Below, one piece after another: positions 1-10,109 of a DNA stretch of 64,000 nucleotides (its first letter is position 1; each line of letters opens with the position of its first letter). The translations under genes and the position numbers were made by a program. The notes under the pieces are model-generated. The model made no database searches and was not told the origin of the DNA. It worked only from the letters and a program-made list of their open reading frames with translations. The stretch is from Mesonia sp008017825 (GTDB taxonomy: Bacteria > Bacteroidota > Bacteroidia > Flavobacteriales > Flavobacteriaceae), in assembly GCF_008017825.1 (NCBI RefSeq), contig NZ_VRLS01000012.1:434001-498000 (forward strand), read 5' to 3'.

Positions 1-2
1 AA

Positions 3-38
3 GAAATAGATTTTAAAACTTGGATGAAAAAAGCTTAA
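3..38 (+). CDS. C-terminal tail of a gene entering from the left edge
   Basis: The only forward frame open from the window edge ends with a TAA at 36-38 and reads EIDFKTWMKKA. An intrinsic terminator follows 22 bases later, as expected for the end of a plus-strand gene. The tail is too short to identify a product, and an open 12-codon frame could be chance. Confidence 0.35.
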   Translation, partial: EIDFKTWMKKA

Positions 39-57
39 TTTTTTCTCTGTATAAAAC

Positions 58-90
58 AAAAAACCCGTTCAAATGAGCGGGTTTTTTTTA
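58..90. terminator. Bidirectional intrinsic terminator
   Basis: A ten-base-pair stem pairs 61-70 with 75-84 (AAACCCGTTC with GAGCGGGTTT, one G-U pair) around an AAAT loop. T runs on the right and A runs on the left let it work on both strands. It ends the plus-strand gene from the left edge and the minus-strand BspA-like gene that stops at 104. Confidence 0.85.
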
Positions 91-103
91 GTTTTATAAG
101 TTT

Positions 104-2628
104 CTAATTTTTAATGAAACGTTTATTCACTGTTCCCAAATTGGTTTGAATTTGAATAAAATAAACGCCAGTGCTTAAACTTTCTAAGTTTAATAGTTGC
201 TTATTTTCTTCAACATTCATCAGTTCTAAACCGCTTAAATTATAGATTTTTAACTGCTCAATCTTTTGCTTGTTTTTAGCCTCAATATGCAAGATATTTT
301 TTGCTGGGTTAGGGTAGATGCTAATGTTATTTTCTAATTCATAATTTGTAGAACTTAAATCGTCAATAATTTTGGTGGAAACCATATTGGTGATGATGGG
401 AGCATTAAAGTCAAAATAGATATTGGCATCGCCCGTAATAAAATCTTCCACTGCTACATCACTTTTAGGCTTGATTTTATAGGCTACAAAACCGTGACTT
501 GCGGGTTCGTTGGTGTTTTCATCGGGTAGAATGATACCATCAAAAATAAATTCTACTTCGTTTTTATTGTTTACTTCAATACGGTAGTTATGACTTGCAT
601 TTACAGGTCTTAAGGTGCTGTAATCTAATTTTGGATGTAGCGTGTCTAAAATTCTTACATTAATAGCGCTGGCAGTTCCCGTATTTTGGAAACGAATTAA
701 GTAATTTAAATATTCATCGGCTTTATCAATTTCAATTTCTTCTCCCTGTAATACTTGCTTGTCATTAGGATCGTAAGAATTCACAACGGTTTGGTCGTAG
801 ATAAAGGTATTGTCACTCGGAGTAAAATCATTCGCACTCGGATTCACATTAGCGGTAAAGCTTAAAATGTCATCCCCGTTTACCGTGGGTGGTTGAAAGG
901 TTTGCATCGTAATATCTACGGTCTGGAAAGTAAGCGGTTGCAAATTGGCAATATCAAAGGTTAGTTGATTCGCAGTAGTAGAAGTTGGTGCCGCACTACT
1001 GTTGACAAAGCTTTGCATGGTGTTATCAAAATCTAAAGTTACCGTAGCATTGGTAACGGCTTGTGTACCTAGATTTTCTACGACCAATTGGTAATCTGCA
1101 TTGAAACCAGGGCGAGCCCCCCCTCTAGGAATTAATGTAATGTTTAGGTCATCAACACTTTGATTAGCAGTGACACAAAAATCAGCAGTTTGGCTATTTG
1201 AAGTTGTAAAAGTCACTTGCTGATTTGCTGGCGTTATGGAATAATATGTTGGCATGTTCATCACCGAAACAGTAAAATTATTTCCAATGACCCCTAATTC
1301 GTAATTGCCATTAAGAGTAAAAGTTTGCCAATTTTCAACCCCATCGGTAGCATCCACTAAAAAACCACTTACTCCAATATCTGTAGGGTCACAACCATTA
1401 TTATTTTCATCATAAGTAATTTCACCGACAATAGAATTACAATTTTGCGATTGAGTATCACCTGTAATATTCCATCCTCTATTAATCAACTCATTACGAA
1501 TCGTTGTATTACAATATTCTAAACCTTGTGCACCTAAATTAATTTGATGGGCTCCCAGAGCTACAAGTTGGGATAGGAAGTTATCATAATGTCTTACGCT
1601 TAAACCAGAATTATTTAAAAAATCAAATAGAGAGGGAGCTGTGATATTCCAATTATTCAAGGGTTGATTGTAGGAGCTTGCATTATGAAATGTACTGGTC
1701 ATTTCAGTAACATTTGATACGTCCCAGTTATTTAAATTTTGATCGAAATTGGAAGCATTTTGAAACATACCATGAATAGTATTTACATTTGAAACATCCC
1801 AGTTATTTAAAGGCTGATTAAAAGAAGTTGCAGAGGAAAACATAAGTCTCATATTGTTAACACTTGACACATCCCAATTGTTTAGGGGTTGATCAAAAAA
1901 GATTGCTTCAGTGAACATTTTATACATACTTGTCACACTAGATACATTCCAAGTGCTTATACTCGAATTAAAACTACTTGCGTTTACAAACATTGCTTCC
2001 ATATTTACTACGCTAGAGACATCCCAATTGTTTAGAGGTTGATCAAAATCTTCTGCAAAACCAAACACTCGTTCCATGTCTACAACACTTGACACATCCC
2101 AATTATTTAAGGATTGATTAAATGAACTTGCTTGATAAAACATATAGCTCATATCAGTAATGTTAGAAACGTCCCAATGATCAATTGATTGGTTTAAGTT
2201 ATTGCAATTCCTAAACATAAATGACATATCTGTAACTTGGCTTAAATCCGGAGCATCTATAGCATTAATCACCAAATTATAACACCCTTCAAATGCAGAT
2301 TCCATCGAAGTCCATTGAATATTCCCCCACTGTTCAACAGAAACAATATCGCCGTTGTAATTATGATCAAAATAAATTCTAGGGAAAGTTCCATTAATAG
2401 TAACTGTATAAACTCCTGGTAGATATGTATGAGATACATCTCCTGTTTGGTTGCTTAAAACCGTTCCATCTCCAAAATCTACTGTATAGTTGTAGGTTGA
2501 TCCAGGATGAGTAGGAACAGTGATCGTTGTATTAGCAGTTGCATCCCAAGTCGTAATAAACGGTTGGTTTTGGGCTGAGATGTAGAAAAAAGAAAAGCTA
2601 AATAGTAAAAAAAGTAAAGATTTTTCAT
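104..2628 (-). CDS. BspA-like repeat surface protein with T9SS sorting domain; start frameshifted
   Basis: Secreted, probably surface-attached repeat protein. From the N-terminus: signal peptide, PKD-like beta domain (GDGTVLSNQTGD region), about seven 25-residue BspA/DUF285-type leucine-rich repeats of the pattern NNWDVSxVxxMxxMF, a DUF7619/DUF11-like beta domain (starting near SYDPNDKQVLQGEE), and a C-terminal T9SS type A sorting domain (ISIYPNPAKNILHIEAKN). The first normal start codon still in frame is the ATG at 2305, inside the mature protein. In-frame coding homology to the next gene runs on to about 2620 and encodes KSLLFLLFSFSFFYISA, a clear signal peptide. The matching ATG at 2628 (MKNLYFF) is out of frame by one base across a run of seven A (2607-2613). 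An eighth base would restore the gene. It is therefore a phase-off allele, a recent pseudogene, or a sequencing error. Function is inferred only as adhesion or surface display. Confidence 0.85.
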
Positions 2629-2649
2629 AAAACAGTTATTTTCTTAAAT

Positions 2650-2666
2650 ATAGTAATTTTTACTAT
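2650..2666. repeat. Small perfect inverted repeat upstream of the BspA-like gene
   Basis: ATAGTAA-TTT-TTACTAT lies 22 bases upstream of the ATG at 2628, in the 70-base gap between the two BspA-like genes. It could be an operator or a weak hairpin. It has no long T run. It is AT-rich, so chance is possible. Confidence 0.35.
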
Positions 2667-2698
2667 TAATTAATAGCATATCATTTAAAACAAATACT

Positions 2699-5600
2699 TT
2701 AACTCTTTATAAATCTCCTATTTACTGTTCCCAAATTGGTTTGAATGTTGATAAAATAAACACCTGCACTTAAACTTTCTAAGTTTAATAGTTGCTTATT
2801 TTCTTCAACATTCATCAGTTCTAATCCACTTAAGTTATAAATCTTTATTTGCTCAATTTCTTGATTGTTTTTTACTTCAATATGCAAGGTATTTTGCGTT
2901 GGGTTAGGGTAGATACTAATGTTGTTTTCTAACTCATAATTTGTAAAACTTAAATCATCAATTATTTCGGTGGAAACCATATTGGTGATGATGGGGGCGT
3001 TAAAATCAAAATATATGTTCGCATCGCCAGTAATAAAATCTCCAATAGCTACATCACTTTTAGGTTTTATTTTATAGGCTACAAAACCGTGACTTGCAGG
3101 TTCATTCGTGTTTTCATCAGGTAGGTTAATTCCATCAAAAATAAACTCTACTTCGTTTTCATTAGTTACTTCAATGCGGTAGTTATGACTGGCATTTACA
3201 GGTCTTAAGGTGCTGTAATCTAATTTTGGATGTAGTGTGTCTAAAATTCTAACGTTAATAGCGCTCGCAGTTCCTGTATTTTGAAAACGTATCAAATAAT
3301 TTAAATACTCATCGGCGTTATCGATCTCTATTTCTTCTCCTTGCAATACTTGTTTGTCGTTAGGATCATAAGAATTCACTACAGTTTGGTCGTAGACAAA
3401 GGTATTGTCGTTTGGAGTAAAATCATTCATACTCGGACTTACATTTGCGGTAAAGCTTAAAATATCATCTCCATTTACTGTTGGTGGTTGAAAGGTTTGC
3501 ATCGTGATATCTACCGTTTGAAAGGTAAGCGGTTGCAAATTGGCCATATCAAAGGTTAATTGATTTGCAGTAGTTGAGGTTGGCGTCACACTTGCATTAA
3601 CAAAACTTTGCATGGTATCATCAAAATCTAAGGTTACCGTAGCATTAGCTAGGGTTTGTGTTCCTATATTTTCAACTACCAATTGATAATCTGCTTCAAA
3701 ACCGGGACGCGCTTCACTTATAGGGATCAAAACCACATTCAAATCTTCCATCGTTTGATTGGCGGTCACACAAAAATCGGCCACCTCAGTGTTAGAAGTT
3801 GTAAAAGTGACGTTCTGGCTTGCTGGAGTTACAGAAAAATAACTCGGGTAATTCATAACCGAAACTGTAAAGTTGGTGCCAATAGTTCCTAACTGATAAT
3901 CTCCATTGTTGGAATAAGTAAAGATATCATCAGTACCATTATTAGCACTGACCATAAAACCAGAAATACCAGCATCATTAGGGTCACAACCGTTGCTGTT
4001 TTCATCATACGTAACATTACCCATAATGAAATTACAGTTTTGTGATTGGATGTCACCAGTTATATCCCAGCCTAAATTGTTAATAAGATTATGCCTAGAG
4101 TGGAAGTTACAGTATTCTAAGCCATCTGCTTCAAGATCTCTAGAGGGTAAATTTTGAGAAACTAAACTAGCTAGAAATTTATCATAATTTACATTATCTA
4201 AATTTGAATACTTTATAAACCCTGGAGTGGAAGGATATAAATGATCATTATCGAATGAAACATTTTGACTAAATACCCATGACGATATGTCTTGATTAAA
4301 TGAGGAGGCAAAAGCAAACATAGCCTCCATTCTATCCGAATTTGTAACGATCCAATTATTAAGAGGCTGATTGAAAGAAGTTGCATTGTTGAACATACAC
4401 CCAAAATCTGTAACATTGGAAACATCCCAATTATTAAGGGGGTGGTTAAAAGAAGTCGCATTTTGAAACATTCCTCCGTAAGGGGAGTTAATAAGAAACT
4501 CATATCTGCTACCCATGGCAGTGACATTGGAAACATCCCAATTATCAATGTTTTGATTAAATGAAGTTGCGTTTGCAAACATACCAACCATAGAACTTAC
4601 ATTGGAAACATCCCAATTGTTCAACGGATGATTAAATAAAATTGCTCCATCAAACATTTGATCCATGTTAATGACATTAGAAACATTCCAATTATTTAAT
4701 GGTTGATTATAAGAAATTGCCCCTTTAAATATTTCACTCATATAAAGCACGTTAGATACATTCCAGTTATGAATGTTTTGATTAAAATTTATAGCATCAG
4801 CAAACATCCTACTCATACCAATGGCATTTGAAACATTCCAATTATTTAAAGGTTGATTAAATGAGGTTGCATTTTCAAACATTGAGTGCATTATAGTAGC
4901 ACTACTAACATTCCAACTATTTAAAGGTTGGTTAAATAATGTGGATCCTTGAAACATTTGACTCATGTTGGATACATTCGAAACATTCCAATTGTTTAAG
5001 GGTTTGTCAAAAAGTGTTGCTAAACTAAACATAGCCATCATATTTGATACATTCGACACGTCCCAATTATTAATATTTTGATTGAATCCAATAGCATTAC
5101 TAAACATTCCTCTCATATTTGTAACATTGGAAACATCCCAATTATTTAAAGGCTGATTAAAATCATTAGTATTACCAAACATTCCAGTCATATTTGTTAC
5201 ATTTCCCACATTCCAACCGTTAAGGGGTTGATTAAAAGATTTGGCGACAAAAAACATATAACTAATATTAGTGATATTTGAAATATCCCAATGATTAATA
5301 GATTGATTCATATTGTTACAATTAGAAAACATATAACTTAAATCAGTCACTAGGGTTAAGTCTGGTGCATCAGTAGCATTAACCATTAAGTTAAAACAAC
5401 CTTTAAAAGCACTTGCCATTGATTCCCAAGAAATATCCCCCCATTGATCAATTGATTTTACTTTATATCTATTTATTCCATTATTATTAAAATATATTCT
5501 AGGAAAAGTACCTGATATACTTACAATATAAGTTCCTGCAGAATTATAGGTATGAGTAGTATCTCCTGTCTGATTGGTTAAAACTGTTCCATCTCCAAAA

Positions 5601-5755
5601 TCAACCGTATAGTTGTAGGTTGATCCAGAGTGTGTGGGAATAGTTATACTCAAATCACTGGCATCAACCTCCCACGTGGTAATAAATGGTTGGTTTTGGC
5701 CTTGGGTGGAAAGCGTAGAAAATGTAATAAGGAGAAATAGGTAAAGATTCTTCAT
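2699..5755 (-). CDS. BspA-like repeat surface protein with T9SS sorting domain (intact paralogue)
   Basis: Intact 1018-residue paralogue of the preceding gene with the same plan: signal peptide (MKNLYLFLLITFSTLSTQG), PKD-like domain (about residues 30-90), BspA/DUF285-type 25-residue repeats (about 110-480), a linker with paired Cys, a DUF7619/DUF11-like domain (about 780-920), and a T9SS type A sorting domain (ISIYPNPTQNTLHIEVKN onwards, about 945-1018). I count about 13 repeats, against about 7 in the neighbour. One unit near 4472-4513 carries a 12-residue insertion (SRYEFLINSPYG) in the MxxMF position. Known T9SS cargo carry such C-terminal domains for export across the outer membrane and surface anchoring. 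The ligand is unknown. Confidence 0.9.
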   Translation of the reverse strand: MKNLYLFLLITFSTLSTQGQNQPFITTWEVDASDLSITIPTHSGSTYNYTVDFGDGTVLTNQTGDTTHTYNSAGTYIVSISGTFPRIYFNNNGINRYKVKSIDQWGDISWESMASAFKGCFNLMVNATDAPDLTLVTDLSYMFSNCNNMNQSINHWDISNITNISYMFFVAKSFNQPLNGWNVGNVTNMTGMFGNTNDFNQPLNNWDVSNVTNMRGMFSNAIGFNQNINNWDVSNVSNMMAMFSLATLFDKPLNNWNVSNVSNMSQMFQGSTLFNQPLNSWNVSSATIMHSMFENATSFNQPLNNWNVSNAIGMSRMFADAINFNQNIHNWNVSNVLYMSEIFKGAISYNQPLNNWNVSNVINMDQMFDGAILFNHPLNNWDVSNVSSMVGMFANATSFNQNIDNWDVSNVTAMGSRYEFLINSPYGGMFQNATSFNHPLNNWDVSNVTDFGCMFNNATSFNQPLNNWIVTNSDRMEAMFAFASSFNQDISSWVFSQNVSFDNDHLYPSTPGFIKYSNLDNVNYDKFLASLVSQNLPSRDLEADGLEYCNFHSRHNLINNLGWDITGDIQSQNCNFIMGNVTYDENSNGCDPNDAGISGFMVSANNGTDDIFTYSNNGDYQLGTIGTNFTVSVMNYPSYFSVTPASQNVTFTTSNTEVADFCVTANQTMEDLNVVLIPISEARPGFEADYQLVVENIGTQTLANATVTLDFDDTMQSFVNASVTPTSTTANQLTFDMANLQPLTFQTVDITMQTFQPPTVNGDDILSFTANVSPSMNDFTPNDNTFVYDQTVVNSYDPNDKQVLQGEEIEIDNADEYLNYLIRFQNTGTASAINVRILDTLHPKLDYSTLRPVNASHNYRIEVTNENEVEFIFDGINLPDENTNEPASHGFVAYKIKPKSDVAIGDFITGDANIYFDFNAPIITNMVSTEIIDDLSFTNYELENNISIYPNPTQNTLHIEVKNNQEIEQIKIYNLSGLELMNVEENKQLLNLESLSAGVYFINIQTNLGTVNRRFIKS

Positions 5756-5813
5756 AAGATAGTTGGTTTATGCTTAGCAATATAGCATTTTTTTACTACC
5801 CGTTAAGAAAATC

Positions 5814-8800
5814 TTAAAAATACGCCCTTAGCTGTACGCTACCCGTATGGATAGCGTCTGCACTTTCACTTTTTCGCCCAAAATAGGAAAGGTTGAGATC
5901 TAAATAATTGGTGAGTTTTCGTTGTGCTAAAAGCGTCCATGTAAAGTTTTTATTGGGTTGTAAACCCTGCAACATTTGGTAGGCTACAGGAGAAAAAGCA
6001 CTTCCTGTAAATTCATTAAAAATGTAATTAAACTCTCCGCTAACCGCATATTTTTGAGCGTTGGCAAAATTAAAGGAAGCGCCTAATTTTTGTTGTTGTA
6101 ACTCTTCTTCATCGCCCAATCTATTGGTTTGGGTGTTGTATTGGTAAAAAACATCAAAACGGGTGCTTCTAGAGAGTAAATAAGAAACTTTAGGGTTAGT
6201 GGTGTAGCTTAAAATATCATAATTTCGGTTGCCAAAATTCTCTGAGGTACTTACCGTAGTGGTGGTTTGGTTGTCAAAATTAAATAACCAGCTTTCTTGT
6301 ACTTTATGGTTAAACTTTAACTGGTGACTTTCAATATCGTTTTCTTGAAATCCTGTAGAAAGCAAATTTTTTGCTCGGGTTGAGATATACGTGTAAGAAG
6401 TGGTGTAACGCTGCTTTCCGCGATTAAAGAAAATGGTATTTCTAAAGTTGAGGTTTACGGCTAATTCTTCATCTCCGCTATCGTTAAACGGATTCAGGTC
6501 AAAGTTATCTTCCTCTCTTTCTATCTTTCGGTCTACCAAATAAGAGGTTTGGTTATAAAAATGTTTTAGAAATTTTTTGGTGCTCGCATCATCACTCAGT
6601 TGCATAAAGTTAAGCGTCACTACTTGACTGAATTTATTCTGATGTGTTTTTAAGAAGATTTGATTAGGTAACAAGACTCGTACATATTTAGCCTGATCGG
6701 GAAAGGGTGAAATTTCAAACTCTTCTAGTTCTTGTATGCCATTATCGTTATAATCGTTCCAGGTGTATTGTCCCTCACCTGCGTTTACTTCCACGTAAGT
6801 GAATTCTTGTTGGGCTAAGGTTCCGCTATTGGTCTCATAGGCAGTATTGAGGCTTATCAATTTATCAAATAAAAATTGATTGTACAACACTCGAGAGTTA
6901 AGCGATTGTTCATCTTCTACGTTTTCTTCTTCATTGATCAACTTTCTGTAATTAGCGAATACCGAAAGTTGCGTATTTTCATTTTGTATGAGTTGCGATT
7001 TTAAATAGTAATTGTTAGAATGACTCACTCGTTGCAAGTTATTGTTTCGCAAACTGTCATTTACCCGATGACGATAACCAATTTCGGCATAAACCGCCGT
7101 GCTGTCTCCAACACCAGTAAATACTTCGTAGCTATTAAACCTCTGACTAATACCTGTTAAATTTTGCGTGGCTTTTTCTTGCTGCTGATTGTCTTCTAGA
7201 TTAATTCGGGTTCCTGTCCAAACCTTACCAAAATCATAAACGGCAAAGGCATTCATTCGTGAAAATTCTGAAGTAAACGTGCTGCCATCGCTTTCTAAGT
7301 AACTTCCGTAAAGTTGTGTTCTTAATTTTCCTAATTGGTGTTGTGAAGAAATAACATGACGGGTACCTGAATAGTTTTCCGAGTAATTGAGGTGTTCAAA
7401 CCGGTATTGGGAAACACCGTTTTTAAGCGTTCTAAAATTGATTCCCGATTGTATATAATTTTGATTTCCTAACGGATTTATTAAATTCCAATCTCTATTA
7501 AACTCCACATTAAATAAACGCTCGATACTTTGAAATTCATCTTGCAAGTAATTAATTCCGGCGAAAGCTTCTATTTGCGAAGAATCTTTTAATTGAACCA
7601 CGCGTTGAGTAACTTCTACTCTTGCAGCAAAGCCATCATTGTTATTGTCATCTAGATCTGAAAATAAATTTTCATCATTTTTGCTGGCGGCAAATTCAAA
7701 ATCTACTTTTGTTTTTTCTGAAGGTTGATATTTTCCGTTCACCACACCTACTTGCAATTTGGTGGGTGCAAAAAGTCGAATAATAGGCTCATAATTTCCC
7801 TGCGGAATTCCGTTTACCGGAGCTATATACTCATAGGTTCGCGTTATAGCACTCGCATTGGTCAATACATAATCTCCTTGATTTTCGCCCACATTGCTAA
7901 AACGCACTTGAAATAATTCATCTTCTGGATTGGTGGAATACACAAAAACCTCTTCGTCGTTTATGACTTCTTTTGTGTAAAGCACTTTGTTTTCGTCAAA
8001 CGTATCGGCAACTGCGCTAGGAGCTATCATTTGATTGGTGTCATCTCCAGCATCTGCCAGAATTTGAGCTTGCTCTTCGTTGAGGTTTTGTTGTAAGGGT
8101 TGACTTTTGATATCATTTTCTGAATATACAAAGGCGCCAATTTCTAATTTTTCACTAGTATGTTTTCCACCACCAGTAGCGACCACCCGAGAATAATTAC
8201 GGTCTGAATATTGATATTCTACGGTAATTCGCATTTCGGAAGTAATAGGATAAGTGGCGTTAAAAATAATTTCCCCAGCATTATAATCTATTACATAATC
8301 TTCATTTTCTCCTCGCTCAAGGCGGATTCCATTCACAAAAACCGATTCGCTGCCCGATACGATTAAAACGAATAGCTCTCCGTTAGGTCCAGTTAATTTA
8401 TACGGACCTTGATTTCCCTCTTGGCCTTGAAATTGATTTCTAGTAAACACACCGCGTACCAGTGCTCCAGCAGCAAAAATATCGGTGGAGTTTCCGTCAG
8501 GATTTAGAGTGGCTCCTAGTGAAAGTCCTTGTACTTTTTTTGTGTAAGAAGCAAAGTAAGAATCGGTCTGTACTAGGTCTACATCTCCAGCTCTTATGTT
8601 CCAGTTTTTTCCGTAAAGTTCAATAAAAATTTGGTCAAATTCATTTAGGTTTTGTGAATAACCATTCTGTTGAATAGGAATATTTGAGTCTTGTAAAGAA
8701 GCACGAAGATTTACATTATCTGAAATTTTTCCCGTGATTTGCAAATCTAATTCAGAATCTAAAACTGCATTTTGATTGGTACCAACGGTAATTCCTCTAG

Positions 8801-9227
8801 AAATACTTCCGCTCGTGGTTAATCCGTCAAAGGGAACAAAAGAGCTTTGATTTTTTTCTTCTCCTAATTGGTAAATTCGGTTCACCCGATTTTCATTTCC
8901 TACAATGATATTGGGGTCAAATTGGTAGTAACGTTTGGTGAAGAAATCGGGATATTTTCTATAGACTATTTTAATAGAATCGTTTTGTTTCCGTAAAGAA
9001 TCATTAAGAACTAGGTAGCTTTTAGCAAAATCTACTTGGTAGGCTGTAGAATCGAGTAACTTTTCTTGTGAGTTGTAAACCTTAAACTTAAAAGGGTTTA
9101 TACTTACCGAATCGATAAGTATAGTATCGCTAACTGCTATTTTCTTTTCGGAAAAATCATCCTCATATACCTGTGCGTCGACAGTTATGGCAAAGAGTAA
9201 AAAGAAAATAAATAGAAGTATGCGCAT
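5814..9227 (-). CDS. Very large outer-membrane beta-barrel protein, SprA-like N-terminal region
   Basis: A 1137-residue protein with a signal peptide (MRILLFIFFLLFAITVDAQ) and a C-terminus ending in aromatic-rich beta strands and a final Phe (SVQLRAYF), as expected of an outer-membrane barrel. The stretch around residues 140-240 (SGSISRGITVGTNQNAV, ELDLQITGKISDNVNLRAS, NIPIQQNGYSQNL) resembles the repeated barrel segments of the T9SS translocon protein SprA. The protein is less than half the length of SprA, so it is not SprA itself. It contains Ca-binding-like acidic loops (for example DLDDNNNDG and WNDYNDNG). It is divergent from xthA. I do not recognise a named family with certainty. The outer-membrane location is an inference from these features. 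Confidence 0.8.
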   Translation of the reverse strand: MRILLFIFFLLFAITVDAQVYEDDFSEKKIAVSDTILIDSVSINPFKFKVYNSQEKLLDSTAYQVDFAKSYLVLNDSLRKQNDSIKIVYRKYPDFFTKRYYQFDPNIIVGNENRVNRIYQLGEEKNQSSFVPFDGLTTSGSISRGITVGTNQNAVLDSELDLQITGKISDNVNLRASLQDSNIPIQQNGYSQNLNEFDQIFIELYGKNWNIRAGDVDLVQTDSYFASYTKKVQGLSLGATLNPDGNSTDIFAAGALVRGVFTRNQFQGQEGNQGPYKLTGPNGELFVLIVSGSESVFVNGIRLERGENEDYVIDYNAGEIIFNATYPITSEMRITVEYQYSDRNYSRVVATGGGKHTSEKLEIGAFVYSENDIKSQPLQQNLNEEQAQILADAGDDTNQMIAPSAVADTFDENKVLYTKEVINDEEVFVYSTNPEDELFQVRFSNVGENQGDYVLTNASAITRTYEYIAPVNGIPQGNYEPIIRLFAPTKLQVGVVNGKYQPSEKTKVDFEFAASKNDENLFSDLDDNNNDGFAARVEVTQRVVQLKDSSQIEAFAGINYLQDEFQSIERLFNVEFNRDWNLINPLGNQNYIQSGINFRTLKNGVSQYRFEHLNYSENYSGTRHVISSQHQLGKLRTQLYGSYLESDGSTFTSEFSRMNAFAVYDFGKVWTGTRINLEDNQQQEKATQNLTGISQRFNSYEVFTGVGDSTAVYAEIGYRHRVNDSLRNNNLQRVSHSNNYYLKSQLIQNENTQLSVFANYRKLINEEENVEDEQSLNSRVLYNQFLFDKLISLNTAYETNSGTLAQQEFTYVEVNAGEGQYTWNDYNDNGIQELEEFEISPFPDQAKYVRVLLPNQIFLKTHQNKFSQVVTLNFMQLSDDASTKKFLKHFYNQTSYLVDRKIEREEDNFDLNPFNDSGDEELAVNLNFRNTIFFNRGKQRYTTSYTYISTRAKNLLSTGFQENDIESHQLKFNHKVQESWLFNFDNQTTTTVSTSENFGNRNYDILSYTTNPKVSYLLSRSTRFDVFYQYNTQTNRLGDEEELQQQKLGASFNFANAQKYAVSGEFNYIFNEFTGSAFSPVAYQMLQGLQPNKNFTWTLLAQRKLTNYLDLNLSYFGRKSESADAIHTGSVQLRAYF

Positions 9228-9315
9228 GTAAAGTAAAACTAATGCTTTTCATAAATATTTTATGAAATCTAAATCAATTTTTAAGAAACAAGTATTCTTA
9301 ACGTTTACATTATTC

Positions 9316-9323
9316 TATTTTTG
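9316..9323 (+). promoter_or_regulatory. -7 promoter box for xthA
   Basis: TATTTTTG matches the Bacteroidota -7 consensus TAnnTTTG and lies 15 bases upstream of the xthA ATG, so the leader would be very short. No clear TTG at -33 is visible. Confidence 0.45.
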
Positions 9324-9338
9324 TGAAAAAATAAGTTT

Positions 9339-10100
9339 ATGGTTATTGTTTCTTACAATGTAAATGGCATTAGAGCCGCATTGAGAAAAGATTTACTTAC
9401 TTGGTTAAGCCAAGTAAACGCCGATGTAGTTTGCTTACAAGAAATAAAAGCAAATCCAGATCAATTTGATGAAGAAGTTTTTCATGAAATTGGTTATAAG
9501 TATTGCTATTGGTATCCTGCACAAAAAAAAGGGTATAGCGGGGTGGCCATTTTAAGCAAAACTGAACCTAAGAATGTAGTTTATGGAACAGGAATAGATT
9601 ATATGGATTTTGAAGGAAGATCAATAAGAGCAGATTTTGAAGATCTTTCGGTGATGAGTTTATACCTGCCTTCTGGGACGAATATAGACAGATTAGAGTT
9701 TAAATTGACCTTTATGGATGATTTTAAAACCTATATAAATCAGCTAAAAGAAGAGGTTCCTAATTTGGTGATTTCTGGAGATTATAATATTTGTCATGAA
9801 GCTATAGACATTCATGATCCTGTACGTTTAAAGAATGTATCTGGATTTTTACCAGTAGAAAGAACGTGGTTAGGAAGCTTTTTATCACAAGGCTTTCTTG
9901 ATTCTTTTAGGTATTTAAACCCAGATAGAGTAGAGTATTCTTGGTGGAGCTATCGTGCCAATGCTAGAGCAAATAACAAAGGTTGGCGTTTAGATTATCA
10001 TTTAGTTAGTGCTCCATTACAAGAAAAAATAAAAAGAGCCGTTATCTTACCAGAGGCAAAACATAGCGATCATTGTCCTATATTAGTAGAATTAAAATAA
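9339..10100 (+). CDS. xth: Exodeoxyribonuclease III
   Basis: A 253-residue enzyme of the exonuclease III / AP endonuclease family, cytoplasmic, acting in base excision repair by cutting DNA at abasic sites and trimming 3' ends. The catalytic signatures are visible: Asn in SYNVNG (residues 5-10), the metal-binding Glu35 in LQEIK, SGDYNI near residue 147, the WWSYRANAR region, and the C-terminal Ser-Asp-His triad of KHSDHCPI (residues 241-248). Length is usual for the family. It is followed after 9 bases by an OmpA-family lipoprotein gene, so the two are probably co-transcribed. Confidence 0.96.
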   Translation: MVIVSYNVNGIRAALRKDLLTWLSQVNADVVCLQEIKANPDQFDEEVFHEIGYKYCYWYPAQKKGYSGVAILSKTEPKNVVYGTGIDYMDFEGRSIRADFEDLSVMSLYLPSGTNIDRLEFKLTFMDDFKTYINQLKEEVPNLVISGDYNICHEAIDIHDPVRLKNVSGFLPVERTWLGSFLSQGFLDSFRYLNPDRVEYSWWSYRANARANNKGWRLDYHLVSAPLQEKIKRAVILPEAKHSDHCPILVELK

Positions 10101-10109
10101 AATAAAAAT

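Noticed and set aside
1640..2230. Regular 75-base periodic repeats resembling an array
   Set aside because: The period equals 25 codons of the BspA-like protein repeat, the copies differ, and there are no spacers; it is coding, not CRISPR.
3656..3892. Plus-strand reading frame opposite the second BspA-like gene
   Set aside because: It is a shadow of a well-supported minus-strand gene and has no recognisable features.
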